Positions 43,248 through 55,449 of a stretch of DNA of 64,000 nucleotides are shown piece by piece (position 1 is the first letter of the stretch; each line of letters starts with the position of its first letter). The notes below the pieces were generated by a model. It saw nothing but the letters and a program-made list of their open reading frames with translations, did no database searches and had not been told where the DNA came from. A program made the translations under genes and the position numbers. Source of the stretch: Nelumbo lutea (Eukaryota > Streptophyta > Magnoliopsida > Proteales > Nelumbonaceae); contig JAKGHH010000004.1 of NCBI GenBank assembly GCA_022828595.1, positions 86,642,270-86,706,269 on the forward strand. Reading direction: 5' to 3'.

Positions 43248-45187
43248 GTGAGTGAATTTCGAAATTGTATGCTTTGGAGTCTGATTCATGCTCCTTAAAT
43301 AATTTGTGAAAAGGTATGACGAAAAGGTAGGTGCTGGTTTAGAGAAGGCACATTGAACAGTCACAATTTCAAACATTGTGACTGTTTAAAAAGTAGTTAA
43401 CGGTTAGTGAGTGTTAACTTTGAATTGTGCCTCTTGATCACACCCGATCGTATCGTGACCGTTGATCTCATCAACAGTGATCAACGGTCATCAACGCACC
43501 AAAACCAGAGCCGTCCATCGCGAGCCACGCGGGTGCGTGCAAAGTGCGCCTCTAAAGCACCTCATTGCGCCGCACACATGTGTGCGCGTGCGTTGCGCGG
43601 TATCGAATCCCCATACTCTCCTCTATGAATTCTAAGGAGTGTAAATCAGCTCCTATTGAAATACTGAAAACAAAACTTATAATTTTCCAATGTGGGACAA
43701 GTTCAAAATTGGGTTTTATAAGAGAAAATTTTGATTTTTCAATGAAGTGTGCAAGTGCAATTTCTCATGTAATTGACCAATCAAGCCCATTGAATTTTAA
43801 TCTCATAACCAATTACTCTCAAGACAGACCAGAGACACTTATACACATAAAAATGTCAAGTCTCTACAAGAGTTTCAAATTTTGCTCAGCACTGTTATGG
43901 CCATGTGCTTCTTTCTTGGTTTCATGAACAATCCCGAGAGCAAACCCAAACCCTCATGAGAAGCGGCACCACTTCTATGTTCACATAGGTGAAGTTCCAC
44001 TATGTGCTTCATTATTTGACACATTCCAGAAGCACTGAGGCGCGTCTGAAGACACTGTCTTTAGAACGTTATTTGCCCCCACTCAATTTTACTGAGTTTG
44101 TTGTTGGGTTATAGGCAAATTCGTTCCTAGGATACAACAAAGCCTTGGGCGAGATTCTACAACCAGCAAAGTTGATGAGTCTCCAAATAAACCTTCCGTG
44201 AGACTGTAGTAGACTGGACTGAGAGAGAGAGAGGGAGAGAGAGTAAATTTTGAAATTGTATGTTTTGGAGTCTGATTCATGCTCCTTAAATAATTTGTGA
44301 AAAGGTATGAGGAAAAGGTATGTACTGGTTTAGAGAAGGCACCTTGAACAGTCACAATTTCAAACATTGTGACTGTTTAAAAAGTAGTTAACAGTTAGTG
44401 ACTGTTAACTTTGAATTGTGCCTCTTGATCACACCCAATCGTATCATAACCGTTGATCTCATCAACGGTGATCAACACACCAAAACCAGAGCCGTCCATC
44501 GCGAGCCACGCGGGTGCGCGCGAAGTGCGCCTCATTGCGCCGCACACACGCGTGCGTGCGTGTTGCGCGGTATCGAATCCCCATACTCTCCTCTACTAAT
44601 TCTAAGGAGTGTAAATCAGCTCCTATTGAAATACTGAAAACAAAACTTATAATTTTCCAATGTGGGACAAGTTCAAAACTGGGTTTTATAAGAGAAAATT
44701 TTGATTTTTCAATAAAGTGTGCAAGTGCAATTTCTCATGTAATTGACCAATCAAGCCCATTGGATTTTAATCTCATAACCAATTACTTTCAAGACAAACC
44801 GGAGACACTTATACACATAAAAATGTCCAGTCTCTGCAAGAGTTTCAAGTTTTGCTCAGCACTGTTATGGCCATGTGCTTCTTTCTTGGTTTCATGAACA
44901 ATCCCGAGAGCAAACCCAAACCCTCATGAGAAATGGCACCACTTCTATGTTCACATAGGTGAAGTTCCACTATGTGCTTCATTATTTGACACATTCCAGA
45001 ATCTCTGAGGCGCATTTGAAGACACTGTCTTTAAAACGTTATTTGCCCCCACTTAGTTTTACTGAGTTTGTTGTTGGGTTATAGGCAAATTCGTTCCCAG
45101 GATACAACAAAGCCTTGGGCGAGATTCTACAACCAACAAAGTTGAAGAGTCTCCAAAGAAACCTTCTGTGAGACTATAGCAGACCGG

Positions 45188-45239
<52 letters not shown>

Positions 45240-46190
45240 TAAATTTTGAAATTGTATGTTTTAGAGTCTGATTCATGCTCCTTAAATAATTTGTGAAAAG
45301 GTATGAGGAAAAGGTAGGTACTGGTTTAGAGAAGGCACCTTGAACAGTCACAATTTCAAACATTGTGACTGTTTAAAAAGTAGTTAACAGTTAGTGATTG
45401 TTAACTTTGAATTGTGCCTCTTGATCACACCCAATCGTATCGTGACCGTTGATCTCATCAACGGTGATCAACGGTCATCAACGCACCAAAACCAGAGCCG
45501 TCCATCGCGAGCCACGCGGGTGCGCGCGAAGTGCACCTCTAAAGCGCCTCATTGCGCCGCACACACGCGTGCGTGCATGTTGCGGATTATCGAATCCCCA
45601 TACTCTCTTCTACTAATTCTAAGGAGTGTAAATCAACTCCTATTGAAATACTGAAAATAAAACTTATAATTTTCCAATGTGGGACAAGTTCAAAACTGGG
45701 TTTTATAAGAGAAAAAATTGATTTTTCAATGAAGTGTGCAAGTGCAATTTCTCATGTAATTGACCAATCAAACCCATTGGATTTAATCTCTTATGAGATT
45801 AAAATCCAACAATCCCCCACATTGATTGATCAATTACATGGTTCTCTCTCAATCCAAACTAATATGACACAGTTATGCATACAAAAGGTGTTTGTCAACT
45901 TAAACCTCTTGTTAGTATAGTTATCTCAGAGCCTTGTCAAAGTTATTGGTGGTAAGACCTTAAACCAATTACTCTCAAGACAGACCGGAGACACTTATAT
46001 ACACAAAAATGTCCAGTCTCTACAAGAGTTTCAAGTTTTGCTCAGCACTGTTATGGCCATGTGCTTCTTTCCTGGTTTCATGAACAATCCCGAGAGCAAA
46101 CCCAAACCCTCATGAGAAGCGGCACCACTTCTATGTTCACATAGGTGAAGTTCCATTTATGTGCTTTTTTATTTGACACATTCCAGAACT
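42972..46190 (-). repeat. Three-unit tandem array of copia LTR plus 3' internal sequence
   Basis: Units: A 42972-44030, B about 44031-45000, C about 45001-46190. Each joins LTR sequence to about 230 bp of element interior ending CACATTCCAGA. Units B and C start inside the LTR and lack its first 40 bp or so. Units A and B share a deletion of about 165 bp that removes the inner LTR border and polypurine tract; only C keeps them (LTR end ATCCAACA at about 45811, then ATCCCCCACATTG). A and B therefore come from one deleted ancestor that was copied. Each unit has its own GA microsatellite. Confidence 0.8.
43199..43245. repeat. (GA)n microsatellite in LTR unit A
   Basis: About 20 GA units. The equivalent positions in the other LTR copies (44219-44243, 45189-45237 and 50491-50510) have different lengths, so the tract is hypervariable between copies. 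Confidence 0.9.
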
Positions 46191-46389
46191 TCATTAAGAG
46201 TTTATCTCAACTTCTCATCATAACGGACATCACTGTTTATGTTGTGATGGGAAATTTCTCAATGTCAGTGCTAACAGTCACATTGCTGTAACTTGTTGTT
46301 ACCCATTAAACCCAATACTGTTGGTTTTCAGTTCATGTTGGGTTACCATTATAGGCGACTAAGTAAAAGGTTTTAATCTCATCACTTTG

Positions 46390-47634
46390 ATTGTCATTTT
46401 ACCAATTCTCTGGCCAAGCCCTTGGTAAGAGGATCAACTAAGTTTTTACTTGCCCTCACATAGGTTATAGTGATGACTCCATCTTGAATCAATTGCCTAA
46501 CAAATTCATGTCTTAGACTTATATGTCTAGACTTACCATTGTAGGTACCACTGCCATTGACAGAGTTGTCTTACTGTCACAGTAAATGAAAATTGGAGGC
46601 ATAGGACTAGGCCAAAGTTTTATATCAAATAATAAATTCCTAATCCATTCAACATCTTTTCCAGCAGCCGCTAAGGCTATGAATTCGGATTCCATGGTCG
46701 AGTGGGGTACCCAAGAGATTGCACCCCCACCAAGGACAAAAATCCATCTAGATGTGGACTTGCTATCTCCATTACCGGTAATCTAACTTGCATCAGTGTA
46801 CCCGTCTAGTACGGCTGGATAATCATAGTAAAACAAGCCAAGTTCCAAGGTTCTCTTGAGATACCCAATAACTCTCCCAATTGCCTTCCAGTGCTCTGCA
46901 CCGGGATTACTTGTAAACCAATTAAGTTTACTTACTGCAAATGCAATATTAGGTCTGATACAAAGCATAGCATACATCAAGCTTCTTACTGCACTAGCAT
47001 ACTCAAGTTGTGCAATTGCACTACTAGTATTTTCTACTAGCTTTATACTAGAATCATATGGCGTCCTATATTCTTTAAACCCTAAATGCTTAAATTTCTC
47101 AAGTACCTTTTCAATATAATGTGATTGGCTTAATGCATAGCCCCTTCTATGCTTTTTAACTTTTATTCCCAAGATGATGTCTACTTCTCCTAAATCTTTC
47201 ATCTTGAAGACAGAGGATAAGTAGTTTTTAGTTTCATTTATGCCAATCATATTTTTACCCACAATAAGCATATCATCAATATAAAGACAAACAATTACTC
47301 CATAATTTTTGGTGATTTTTGAGTAGATGCATTTATCAACACTATTATGTTTAAAGCCAAAAGTTAAAATGCAAGAATCAAATTTTTCATGCCACTGTTT
47401 AGGTGATTGTTTTAATCTATATAGTGATTTAACTAGTTTACAAACTTTATTCTCATTTCCAGGAAGAACAAATCCTTCTGGTTGTTCCATATAAACCTCT
47501 TCATTTAAATCACCATTTAAGAAAGTGGTTTTAACATCCATTTGGTGAACAGATAAGTGATAAATAGATGCTAATGCTATGAGTGTTAATAGAAGTTGTT
47601 CTAGCCACTGGTGCATAGGTGTCAAAGTAATCAA
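46390..47634 (-). pseudogene. Copia reverse transcriptase and RNase H
   Basis: The open stretch 46783-47634 begins within the [22 protein letters not shown] (first Asp), YMEQPEGF, LVKSLYRLKQSPKQWHEKFD, then the catalytic YIDDMLIVG, intact, and MKDLGEVDIILGIKV. It goes on through RPNIAFAVSKLN and HWKAIGRVIGYLKRTL to DGYTDAS, where RNase H starts. A stop follows. RNase H continues to about 46580 ([19 protein letters not shown]) and the tail to about 46390 (LVDPLTKGLA). The Asp residues of YIDD are present, but the N-terminal RT is separated by stops near 47640-47870. Confidence 0.85.
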
Positions 47635-47870
47635 TCCCTTCCTTTTGACTAAATCCTTTGGCTACCAATCTATCCTTAAAAGTTTATACAGTTCCATCAG
47701 TGTTGTATTTTCTTCTAAACACCCATTTACATTTTATTGGTTTTGATCATAGAGGCAGATCTACTAGTACTCATGTGTTATTTGACATTATTGAATCAGT
47801 TTCATCATTTATAGCTTCCTTCCAAAAGGCAGCATCTCTAGAGGTCATGGCCTCACTATAGGTTTTTAGA

Positions 47871-48436
47871 TCATTTTTCAATGGTTAGGACAATATGTAT
47901 CTTATTTAAAATCTTCTCTCTATCAGCCTCAACAAAAAATACAATTGACTGAGTAGAGATAAAATCTGAACCTAAGTGTTTCTCTGTTCTTTGTCTTTGA
48001 CTTCTTCTAAGTTTTATTGTAGGTGTTATAGTTGTGCCATTTATTCTTTCAATCTCATTATTATCAACAGGTATTGAGATCTGAGTTTCTCTATTATTTT
48101 CTGTAGATTCATAACACAGTTTAATTTCAAAGAATTCAACATCTTTAGTTTCAATTATTATGTTGGATTCTAAGTCTAGAAGCTTATAGGCCTTGCTATG
48201 TTCTGCATATCCAACAAACATACTTTTCTTAGCTCTAAGTCATAATTTGGTTCTTTTAGGATCTGGAGCTCTATAATATGCTAAGCACCCCCACACTTTT
48301 AGATATGTCAAATTATGTTTTTTCCTATTCATAATTCATCTGGGCATTTGTTATTAACTCTAGAAACAATTCTGTTATGTAAATGACAGGTTGTTAGGAG
48401 TGCTTCCCCCCACAGGTTTAAGGGTGCATTATCTTT
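47871..48436 (-). pseudogene. Copia integrase C-terminal part and INT-RT linker
   Basis: The - strand reads MFVGYAEHSKAYKLLDLESN and IIIETKDVEFFE (48100-48221), the conserved block after the copia integrase core. An acidic linker rich in Thr and Glu follows. Upstream (about 48230-48420) are the remains of CYNR.VSRVNNKCPDEL.IGKN and LAYYRAPDPKR-type sequence in broken frames. Confidence 0.65.
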
Positions 48437-49255
48437 TCACAACATGCAATTTATCATTTCTGTAAGTGTTCTATTTTTCCTTTCAGCCAGACCATTCTGT
48501 TGAGGGGTATAGAGAGTAGAACACTGATGTACTATTCCAATTTTTTCATAGAAAGAATTAAACTCATTTTTAAAGTATTCAGCACCCCTATCATTTCTAA
48601 TAATTTTAATTTTATTTTCTAGTTGATTTTCAACTTCAGTCTTATATAGTTTAAACATGTCAAAGGCTTCATCCTTAGTTCTCATAAGGTAGACATAGGT
48701 GTACCTAGAAAAGTCATCTATAAATGTAATGAAGTATCTCTTACCTCTTGTAGTTAATACACCATTAAGTTCACAAATGTCAAAATGGATTAGTTCTAGA
48801 AGTCGAGAATTTCTATTAACAGTAGGGAAAGGTTTCTTAGCCATTTTAGATTTTACACATATTTCACATTTTTCAGTTGATTCATTACTGTAAGCAATTA
48901 TACCTAGTTTGCTCATGTTTTTTATGGATTTAAAATTCAAGTGTGCTAATCTATTATGCCATAAAGAGAAAGAATCAATAATATAAGCATAAACATTTCC
49001 TTCATTAATACTTAATTTGAACATACCATTACAACCATATCCATTTCCAATAAACATCCCATTCTTGGATATGATTAGTTTGTCGGATTCAAAGACAAAT
49101 TTGAATCCCCTCTTACAAATAAGATTTACTAAGACCAAGTTCTTTCTAATGTTAGGAACATGAAGAACATTCAGGAGAGTCAGTGTCTTTCCAGAGGTGA
49201 AGTTCAACTCTATGCTGCCTCTTCCAACAACTTTGGCACATGTTTGTTTCTTCAT
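48437..49255 (-). pseudogene. Copia pre-integrase and integrase
   Basis: An open stretch of 272 codons. The first part has LLNVLHVPNIRKNLVLVNLI, the end of the protease-to-GAG-pre-integrase region. The zinc-binding part is LWHNRLAHLNFKSIKNMSK and CEICVKSKM (HHCC pattern). The core has IHFDICELNG (first Asp), YFITFIDDFSRYTYVYLM, IIRNDRGAEYFKNEF (second Asp) and LAERKNRTL (Glu). All three catalytic acids are visible, so this domain is nearly intact. It would join element cDNA to host DNA. Confidence 0.85.
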
Positions 49256-49399
49256 CTATACCTCTTGGCCATCAGTCACTTCTTCATATGTCTTGAACCA
49301 AGGACTTGTCCTTGCAAACATGGACTGTGGTGCCTGAATCAAACCATCATCCAGAAGACGATTTTGCCATGTTGATTTCAGTAATCATGGCCACGAGAT

Positions 49400-50240
49400 T
49401 GTCTTATACAATGTTTGCAGACTTAGTTCCGCCTTTCCGATGTCAGCAGATTCGGGCATAATGCCCCTTCTTTCCACAAACATAGCAGGACCCTTTCTTA
49501 TTGTTGCTCCTCTTGAAGTTTCCATCATTCTTCTTTACTTGTAATGCATGGTTAGTCTTATTTGATTCGTTTTCCACAAAATTGACCTTAGAGTTCAGCA
49601 TACCGGTAAGGGTCTTATCCCTACTGTCTCTAATTTGAGATTCTTCTTCAATATGAAAGTATTGCTGAATTTACTCCAAGGTAAGTTCTTCAGCCTTGTG
49701 CAAAAGCTTATTCTTGTAATCCTTCCAAGAGGGTGGAAGTTTGGCAAAGATTTAGGAAGGATGATGTTAAGGGATCGAATTTTGTTGGTTATCACCTATA
49801 GTTCATGAACTTGCTCCAGTATAGGTTTATGGTCGTTCATGGTAAAGTCAAAGTATTCTGCAATAAGATACTTATTCGTACCTGCTTCTTGCACTTTGTA
49901 TTTGAATTCCAAGGCCTTCCAGATTTCTTTTGGAGATGTAAATTCCTTGTAGAAGTTGTAGAGCTAGTTTGATAAGGCATTCAGTAAGTTCCTTGTATTT
50001 GAATTCCAGGGCCTTCCAGATTTCTTTTGCTCTTTCCTTCTTTAGTTTCTCTGAGTCTTTGTCAGTGGGTTCAGGAAGTGATTGCAGATTCAGGTCCAAC
50101 AAATAGTATAGCTTCAGTGTGGTCAGAAAAAATATCATATTGTCTTGCCATCGGCTGAAATTTGCTCCATCGAACCGGTCTAGTCGAACAAGATCTTGGT
50201 TCATCATCTTGATCGAAGTCATGCTTGCTTCCCCCTCCAT
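49400..50240 (-). pseudogene. Copia gag
   Basis: The likely start codon is the CAT at 50238-50240 (MEGEASMTSIKMMNQDLVRL), 21 bases from the LTR end. FDGANFSRWQDNMIFFLTTL follows, typical of UBN2-type copia gag, with KAKEIWKALEFKYK-like text. A local duplication repeats the KxxxIWKALEFKYK region near 49880-50030. A zinc knuckle CYVCGKKGHYARIC (CX2CX4HX4C, intact) lies near 49450-49490. Frames between 49595 and 49870 are broken. Gag would form the cytoplasmic particle. Confidence 0.75.
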
Positions 50241-50261
50241 TGCATAATAACGTTCTAAAAT

Positions 50262-51078
50262 TGTTGGATAAGATGGGGCCACTGTAACCTTGGAGGAGAA
50301 GCTTTGAGGCGCATCTGAAGACACTGTCTTTAGAACGTTATTTGCCCCCACTCAGTTTTATTGAGTTTGCTATTAGGTTATAGGCAAATTCGTTCCTAGG
50401 ATACGACAGAGCCTTGGGTGAGAGTCTGCAACCAGCAAAGTTGAAGAGTCTCCAAAAAAACCTTCTATGAGACTGTAGCAGACCGGACTAAGAGAGAGAG
50501 AGAGAGAGAGTGAATTTCGAAATTGTATGTTTTGGACTATGATTCATGCTCCTTAAATAATTTGTGAAGAGGTATGAGAAAAAGGTAGGTGTTGATTTAG
50601 AGAAGGCACTTTGAACAGTCACAAATTCAAACATTGTGACTGTTTAAAAAGTAGTTAATAATTAGTGACTGTTAACTTTGAATTGTGCCTCTTGATCACA
50701 CCCGATCGTATCGTGACCGTTGATCTCATCAATGGTGACCAACGGTCATCAATGCACCAAAACCAGAGTTGTCCATCGTGAGCCACGCGGGTGCACGCGA
50801 AGCGCGCCTCTAAAGCGCTTCATTGAGCCACACACACGCGTGCACGCGCATTGCGCGGTACCGAATCCCCATACTCTCCTCTACTAATTCTAAGGAGTGT
50901 AAATCAGCTCCTATTGAAATACTGAAAACAAAACTTATAATTTTCCAATGTGGGACAAGTTCAAAACTGGGTTTTATAAGAGAAAAAACTGATTTTTCAA
51001 TGAAGTGTGCAAGTGCAATTTCTCATGTAATTGACCAATCAAACCCATTGGATTTAATCTCATAATTAAAATCCAACA
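50262..51078 (-). mobile_element. 5' LTR of the copia element
   Basis: 817 bp, bounded TGTTGGAT...ATCCAACA (the ends are themselves inverted repeats). It aligns along its length with the units at 42972-45812. It has a GA tract at 50491-50510 and a GC-rich segment with CACGCG and GTGCGC words near 50780-50860. Confidence 0.85.
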
Positions 51079-51083
51079 ATGGT

Positions 51084-53850
51084 TATGTTTGTTTTCATGG
51101 GCATTTATTGAAAAAATGTCCCCACATCAGTGCTACATAGGAATTGGTGTTTATTGTACCTAAAATTATTGTTTGGTTTTAATATTTATCAAATAAACAC
51201 TAAAAAGCATAAATGTTTAGATTTATGTGTGTAAATAATTTGGGGAAACGCCAAATTCTAGTTTTTCTCAATGCCCAATATTTCTTGAATTGAAATGCTT
51301 AGAGGGTGTTTCTCTTTTTGGATTTTGAGAGGGAGGGGGGGAAGGAAGTTGGTCAATGGGATTTTGGTTCCCATTGACCAAAAATTCTATATTCTTTTTT
51401 CATATTTATGTGGGAACCGGGGAAAGTTTATTTTCTTAGTATCACTACCCATATCTTAGGTGGATAAATAACTTTCCCACCTAGGGGGAAATTTACCCAC
51501 ACTTGAATGGGACAAAAATGCTCATTTTAATAATGTATTTTTATGGCCAAAATGGTCATTGCCTTATTTATATGAGAAATAAAAGAATATGGATAAATGC
51601 AAAACTTACCCAAATAACTGTATTTACCTGAATAAATAACATATCAAAAAGCAAACAAGACCTTAAAGTAATACTCAACCAATCAATACAAACATAAAAC
51701 TTTTAAACTAGAATTTTTCAAATAACTTCCACGAAACTCTCTCCAGGGTTTTTTAGGCAGGCCTTGTCTATGGTAACATTAGTTTGTCTTACGGGATCCC
51801 TATATGACCTACTTTATTTAGCCACCAAATGAAGATTTTTGTAGTCAATAAAGACCGTACGTTCATGCATAAGATAAAATGATTGGCCATGTGTTGAAAG
51901 GTGTATGGTACCTGAGAAACCTTGACAAATCAGGAACTCACATGATGAAATTTTGAATATGGGTTGATTTGTTATGAATACCATATGGATGTTTTTCATT
52001 GTTTTCTATGTTTTGGACTCCATTAAATGACCACTCAGTTCAATACTCACCATCCATCACTGGTTGAGATACACCATTTGGTAACAAATCCAAACTCGTT
52101 TATGGGAGGATTACTAAAGGGTGTGTTAAAAAAAAGCAAACCCCACTGCTCTTACATTACCCACACTTTACATGGCTTCACTTGTCGTCACCAACGTTTT
52201 TAAAATCGGATTGACCCATTCTTGAGTTGAACAATCTGACTGTTTGATTTGAATGGGTGTTTTATTGTGACTTTTAAAAAGATAAAAAATAAAAAATAGC
52301 TAAAATTATTGTTTGAGCCAACAGTTTAACCACCCGAGTCAGTGGATCGCTAATCAAATCAACAATTTTTGTCTAAAAACAATTTTAGGATGAAATAAAA
52401 TTAATAACCTGACCGGTTCCCGAGTTTTCCGGTCCAATCTTGTTTTCATCAAAACCATGGTAGTCACACATCGCCAAGATATGTGGCTGGGTTGGTTGGT
52501 TCATGGTACATACTATATACAACTCTAGTTGTGTTTGTGAACATGATGAAATACAAATAAAATATTGATAAAACATTAGATGACTACAAAGTACAAACTA
52601 TGCCATAAACCCAATATTGATCAAACAGTCTTACGAGACATTTAGAAAAGGGTGGTATGGTTCCAAGACCATTGGAAATGATAAATGTTTTTGGGGCTTT
52701 TAGAAAATGGTGGTATGGTTTCAAGACCATAACAATCTATGCTTCTTGGGAAATGACAAGGGTTAATTACTCTACAACCCAATGTAGAATTCTGAATGAC
52801 AGGCAGCCATATTGTACTAATAGCCCCCCTATAAACCGCATCCTGTGCATAAATTTGACATCATTCTTGGTCAGGTTTCATACTCCCTGTACTGTGGGCT
52901 ACAAAATTCTGAGCTTGACTGATCAATCATTCTCGGGGGGAATCACACCTATTGTGTACATGTATTTTTTCATCATCATGTCGTACTTACATTAGTGAAT
53001 CATGTTTCCTTGAACCACGGGTTGCTTGTTCCATAATTGCTAGTTGTATTTATGACCTGAATGAAACGTGAATAAAACCACAAAACAAACACCCCCTAAT
53101 TTATTCATCAATACCTGCCAATGGATTAGCATCAATTCGAATTGATACCTATCCAATTGTAATTTGGGCCTAAGAGTTCTAGGGCTAAACCGTCATTCTC
53201 CCCATTCTCCCAAAAGTTAATTACGAAGTGTGAAATCCAACAAAATATGATTAGTGATCAAGAAATGGGTTTAATAATAATCAACGGGTAAACCATTTGA
53301 TTACTCTCACTCCCACAAGCTGATTTATCAATCAAACACTACAGTTGACATGTATGTACGTTTGTAATAACGTTTAACAGTAACAGTATCTGTGGATCAA
53401 CCATATGAAATTAGATGATCTTTCACTAGTTCTCCTCTTTCCAATCTATTAGACATATATCTTTATATCGCGAGATGAAAGAGCAAATTAAATAAAACTA
53501 GGAAATTAGGCAACATATAAAGATATGAAATTTTACTACTGACCCTACTACAATGGTATCATTTTAGTGAATATGGAATTTATATTTCTTGATCAAGCGA
53601 ATATCTATACTCGGTTGAGAAAGAACCCACCTGAGAGGTGGGCTAGATGAACAGTCATGATTTATGCACATGTAGATCCCCACACATAATGCTGCTCACT
53701 CAAGATTTTTTTTCCACTTACCTAGAGCTGTCAATATATCCGGTTTAGTCTGGACTAGCGCAGAGCCTGCCACTAAGAAAACACCCATACCCTTTATTAA
53801 CAGGGACTTGTGCGATGTGCGTGATTTGTTAAAACAATTCCAGGCAATAG
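51084..53850. other. Intergenic, no gene recognised
   Basis: AT-rich unique-looking DNA. The longest frame (52657-52995 +, 112 codons) has no family motif and no gene context. A short direct repeat, GGTGGTATGGTT(C/T)CAAGACCAT, lies at about 52651 and 52709. No RNA gene is seen. Confidence 0.45.
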
Positions 53851-53851
53851 A

Positions 53852-54797
53852 GCTAGGGGTGTATCCAATTCAAGTTTGACCCGATTCAATTAAAATTTTT
53901 GCATAGGTTAGGTTTGAGTTCTTGAACTTTAAGATGAGCTTGAGCCAAAAAAAACTCAGACCTAAACTAAGCCCAGATTAATTGGGCTTACATTGAAGCC
54001 ACAGGTACTAATCCGATGCAATTTAAGTTTGCCCAACGCCCAACATTATATATACTATCAACCTATTCTATTAGGAAATTAAGCTACAAAGCTCAATATG
54101 CCCAAGCCTAGCCCGAGCAGGGATGACAACAAAGTGGGTTCGGGGAGGCTTTTGTAAATTCTAGACTTTACCCGCCTAGCAGGTTGGATTTTGAGAATCC
54201 AAATCCTCCCCTCACATGAAAATGAAAAACCCTCTCTGTATTCAAGGGTAGGAGTGGGTTGGGTTTAAAACCCACACCTAATTTCTTATTATTTCTTGTC
54301 ATATAAAAGCAATAAATAAGTAAAATAACATAAATAAACAACAAAATTTCCAATTACTTGATTAAGATGTAAAAGTATAAATAAACTATCAATTATCCTT
54401 TACATCTAATTCAAAATATTAATAAATTCAACACATAGTACATAAAATTTATATCCTTTCCAATAATATGCAGGTTGAGGGGGTTAGGTTTATCCTAATA
54501 CCATACCCTACTCGTAACATATGGGTCTTAGAATCCCAAGACCCATATTGCCCCAAAACCCATCCTTCAAATAAAATAAAATAAAATAAAATAAAAACTG
54601 CTTGGTCGAGGTGGGTAGGGGTGGATACCCACTGGGTAGGGTAGAAATTGCCATCCCTAAGCCAAAGATGCTTAGTTAAGGTTGAGTTGGGTCTAAATTG
54701 GTAAACTTAGGCTTAACTTTGAATTGGACCAGATTTGAGCTTGAGGTTTGAGACTTGGGATTGGATTGGCCCTCAACTCGACCTAAGTTGCACCTAG
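53852..54797. mobile_element. Possible hAT-type MITE, split by another MITE
   Basis: Starts TAGGGGTGTATCCAATTCAA. It ends GACCTAAGTTGCACCTA, whose complement starts TAGGTGCAACTTAGG. Both arms have GAGTT(T/C)GAG and TTGAGCT words. The flanking octamers do not match, so the borders are weak. The element 54118-54659 is inserted in it. Confidence 0.4.
54118..54659. mobile_element. hAT-type MITE, 542 bp, same family as 36955-40239
   Basis: Starts CAGGGATGACAAC and ends GAAATTGCCATCCCTA. Flanking octamers AGCCCGAG (54110-54117) and AGCCAAAG (54660-54667) agree at 6 of 8. Inside are GGTAGGGT/ACCCTACC words, and an AAAAT run near 54570-54595. Confidence 0.65.
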
Positions 54798-55440
54798 CAG
54801 GACCTGTGTAATGCACAAGCTTTGTAAATCGATAAAAAACAAACGGAGGGACTTGTGCAATGCACAGGCTTTGTAAAGTGAAAGCTAAACAATAAAAGCA
54901 CATAAGAGTAGGCAATTGTTTTATATTTTAACCTTTTAAATAATTAATAAATAATTATATTTTATATACTACTTTTAATAATTCTTTACAATACAAAATA
55001 ATAATAATTAATTTCAACGAGGTTGTTCATCCAATTGGTGAAATTGACCAACATGACCCAACTCGACTCAAGTTGATTGATTTTCTAGTATTTCTGGTGT
55101 AAATCGATAAAAAACAAATAGACCCGACCATATATATATTATAATTTTTAATATGTAAAAGTGGGAGACTTTCTATATTCCTTAGTCTGAAAAATTTTAT
55201 ATTGTAAATTTGAAATTTCAATTTATTTTTTAATAATACCACTATATTTTTTAAATTTAATTTTTAAGTTTAAATCCATTGAACCAATCAACCAAATAAA
55301 AAATTGACCCAAACCAATATAACACAAGTTGGTTGGTTTTCACTAATGGTTGGTTGGTTTTGGGTGACCAACTCTCCAACTTGGCCAGGTCAATTTGGTT
55401 AGCCATACAACTTACAGCTGAACTGAACCAACGCATGAAC
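54798..55440. other. Intergenic with short direct repeats
   Basis: The text GGACCTGTGTAATGCACAAG/CTTTGTAAA at 54800 recurs as GGACTTGTGCAATGCACAGG/CTTTGTAAA at 54849, and in diverged form at 53808. GTTGGTTGGTTTT-type words at 55330-55360 and ACCAACCAA-like words nearby suggest a decayed MITE. No gene is seen. Confidence 0.4.
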
Positions 55441-55449
55441 ATTCATAAT

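Larger units (their letters stand above)
42972..51078 (-). mobile_element. Ty1/copia LTR retrotransposon, 8.1 kb, with expanded 3' LTR
   Basis: The insertion begins TGTTGGATAAG at 42972 and ends AAAATCCAACA at 51078. Both sides carry the 5-bp target duplication ATGGT (42967-42971 and 51079-51083). Order on the - strand: 5' LTR (50262-51078), gag (about 49440-50240), integrase (48437-49255), RT (46783-47634), RNase H (about 46390-46790), then a polypurine tract (GTGGGGGAT) and 3' LTR. Gag-INT-RT-RH order defines copia. The 3' LTR side holds three tandem units (42972-46190). Stops break pol, so it is inactive, but the intact target duplication and similar LTRs suggest moderate age. Confidence 0.9.

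Noticed and set aside
43407..45920. Several frames of 70-127 codons on the + strand, similar to one another
   Set aside because: They repeat because they lie in repeated copia LTR units; no protein family motif and the wrong strand for the element.
52657..52995. 112-codon frame on the + strand
   Set aside because: No recognisable domain, no neighbours, AT-rich DNA; expected by chance in 64 kb.
55330..55440. Apparent inverted repeats read as a CRISPR-like or satellite array
   Set aside because: The sequence is plant nuclear DNA and repeats are irregular; they fit a decayed MITE better.
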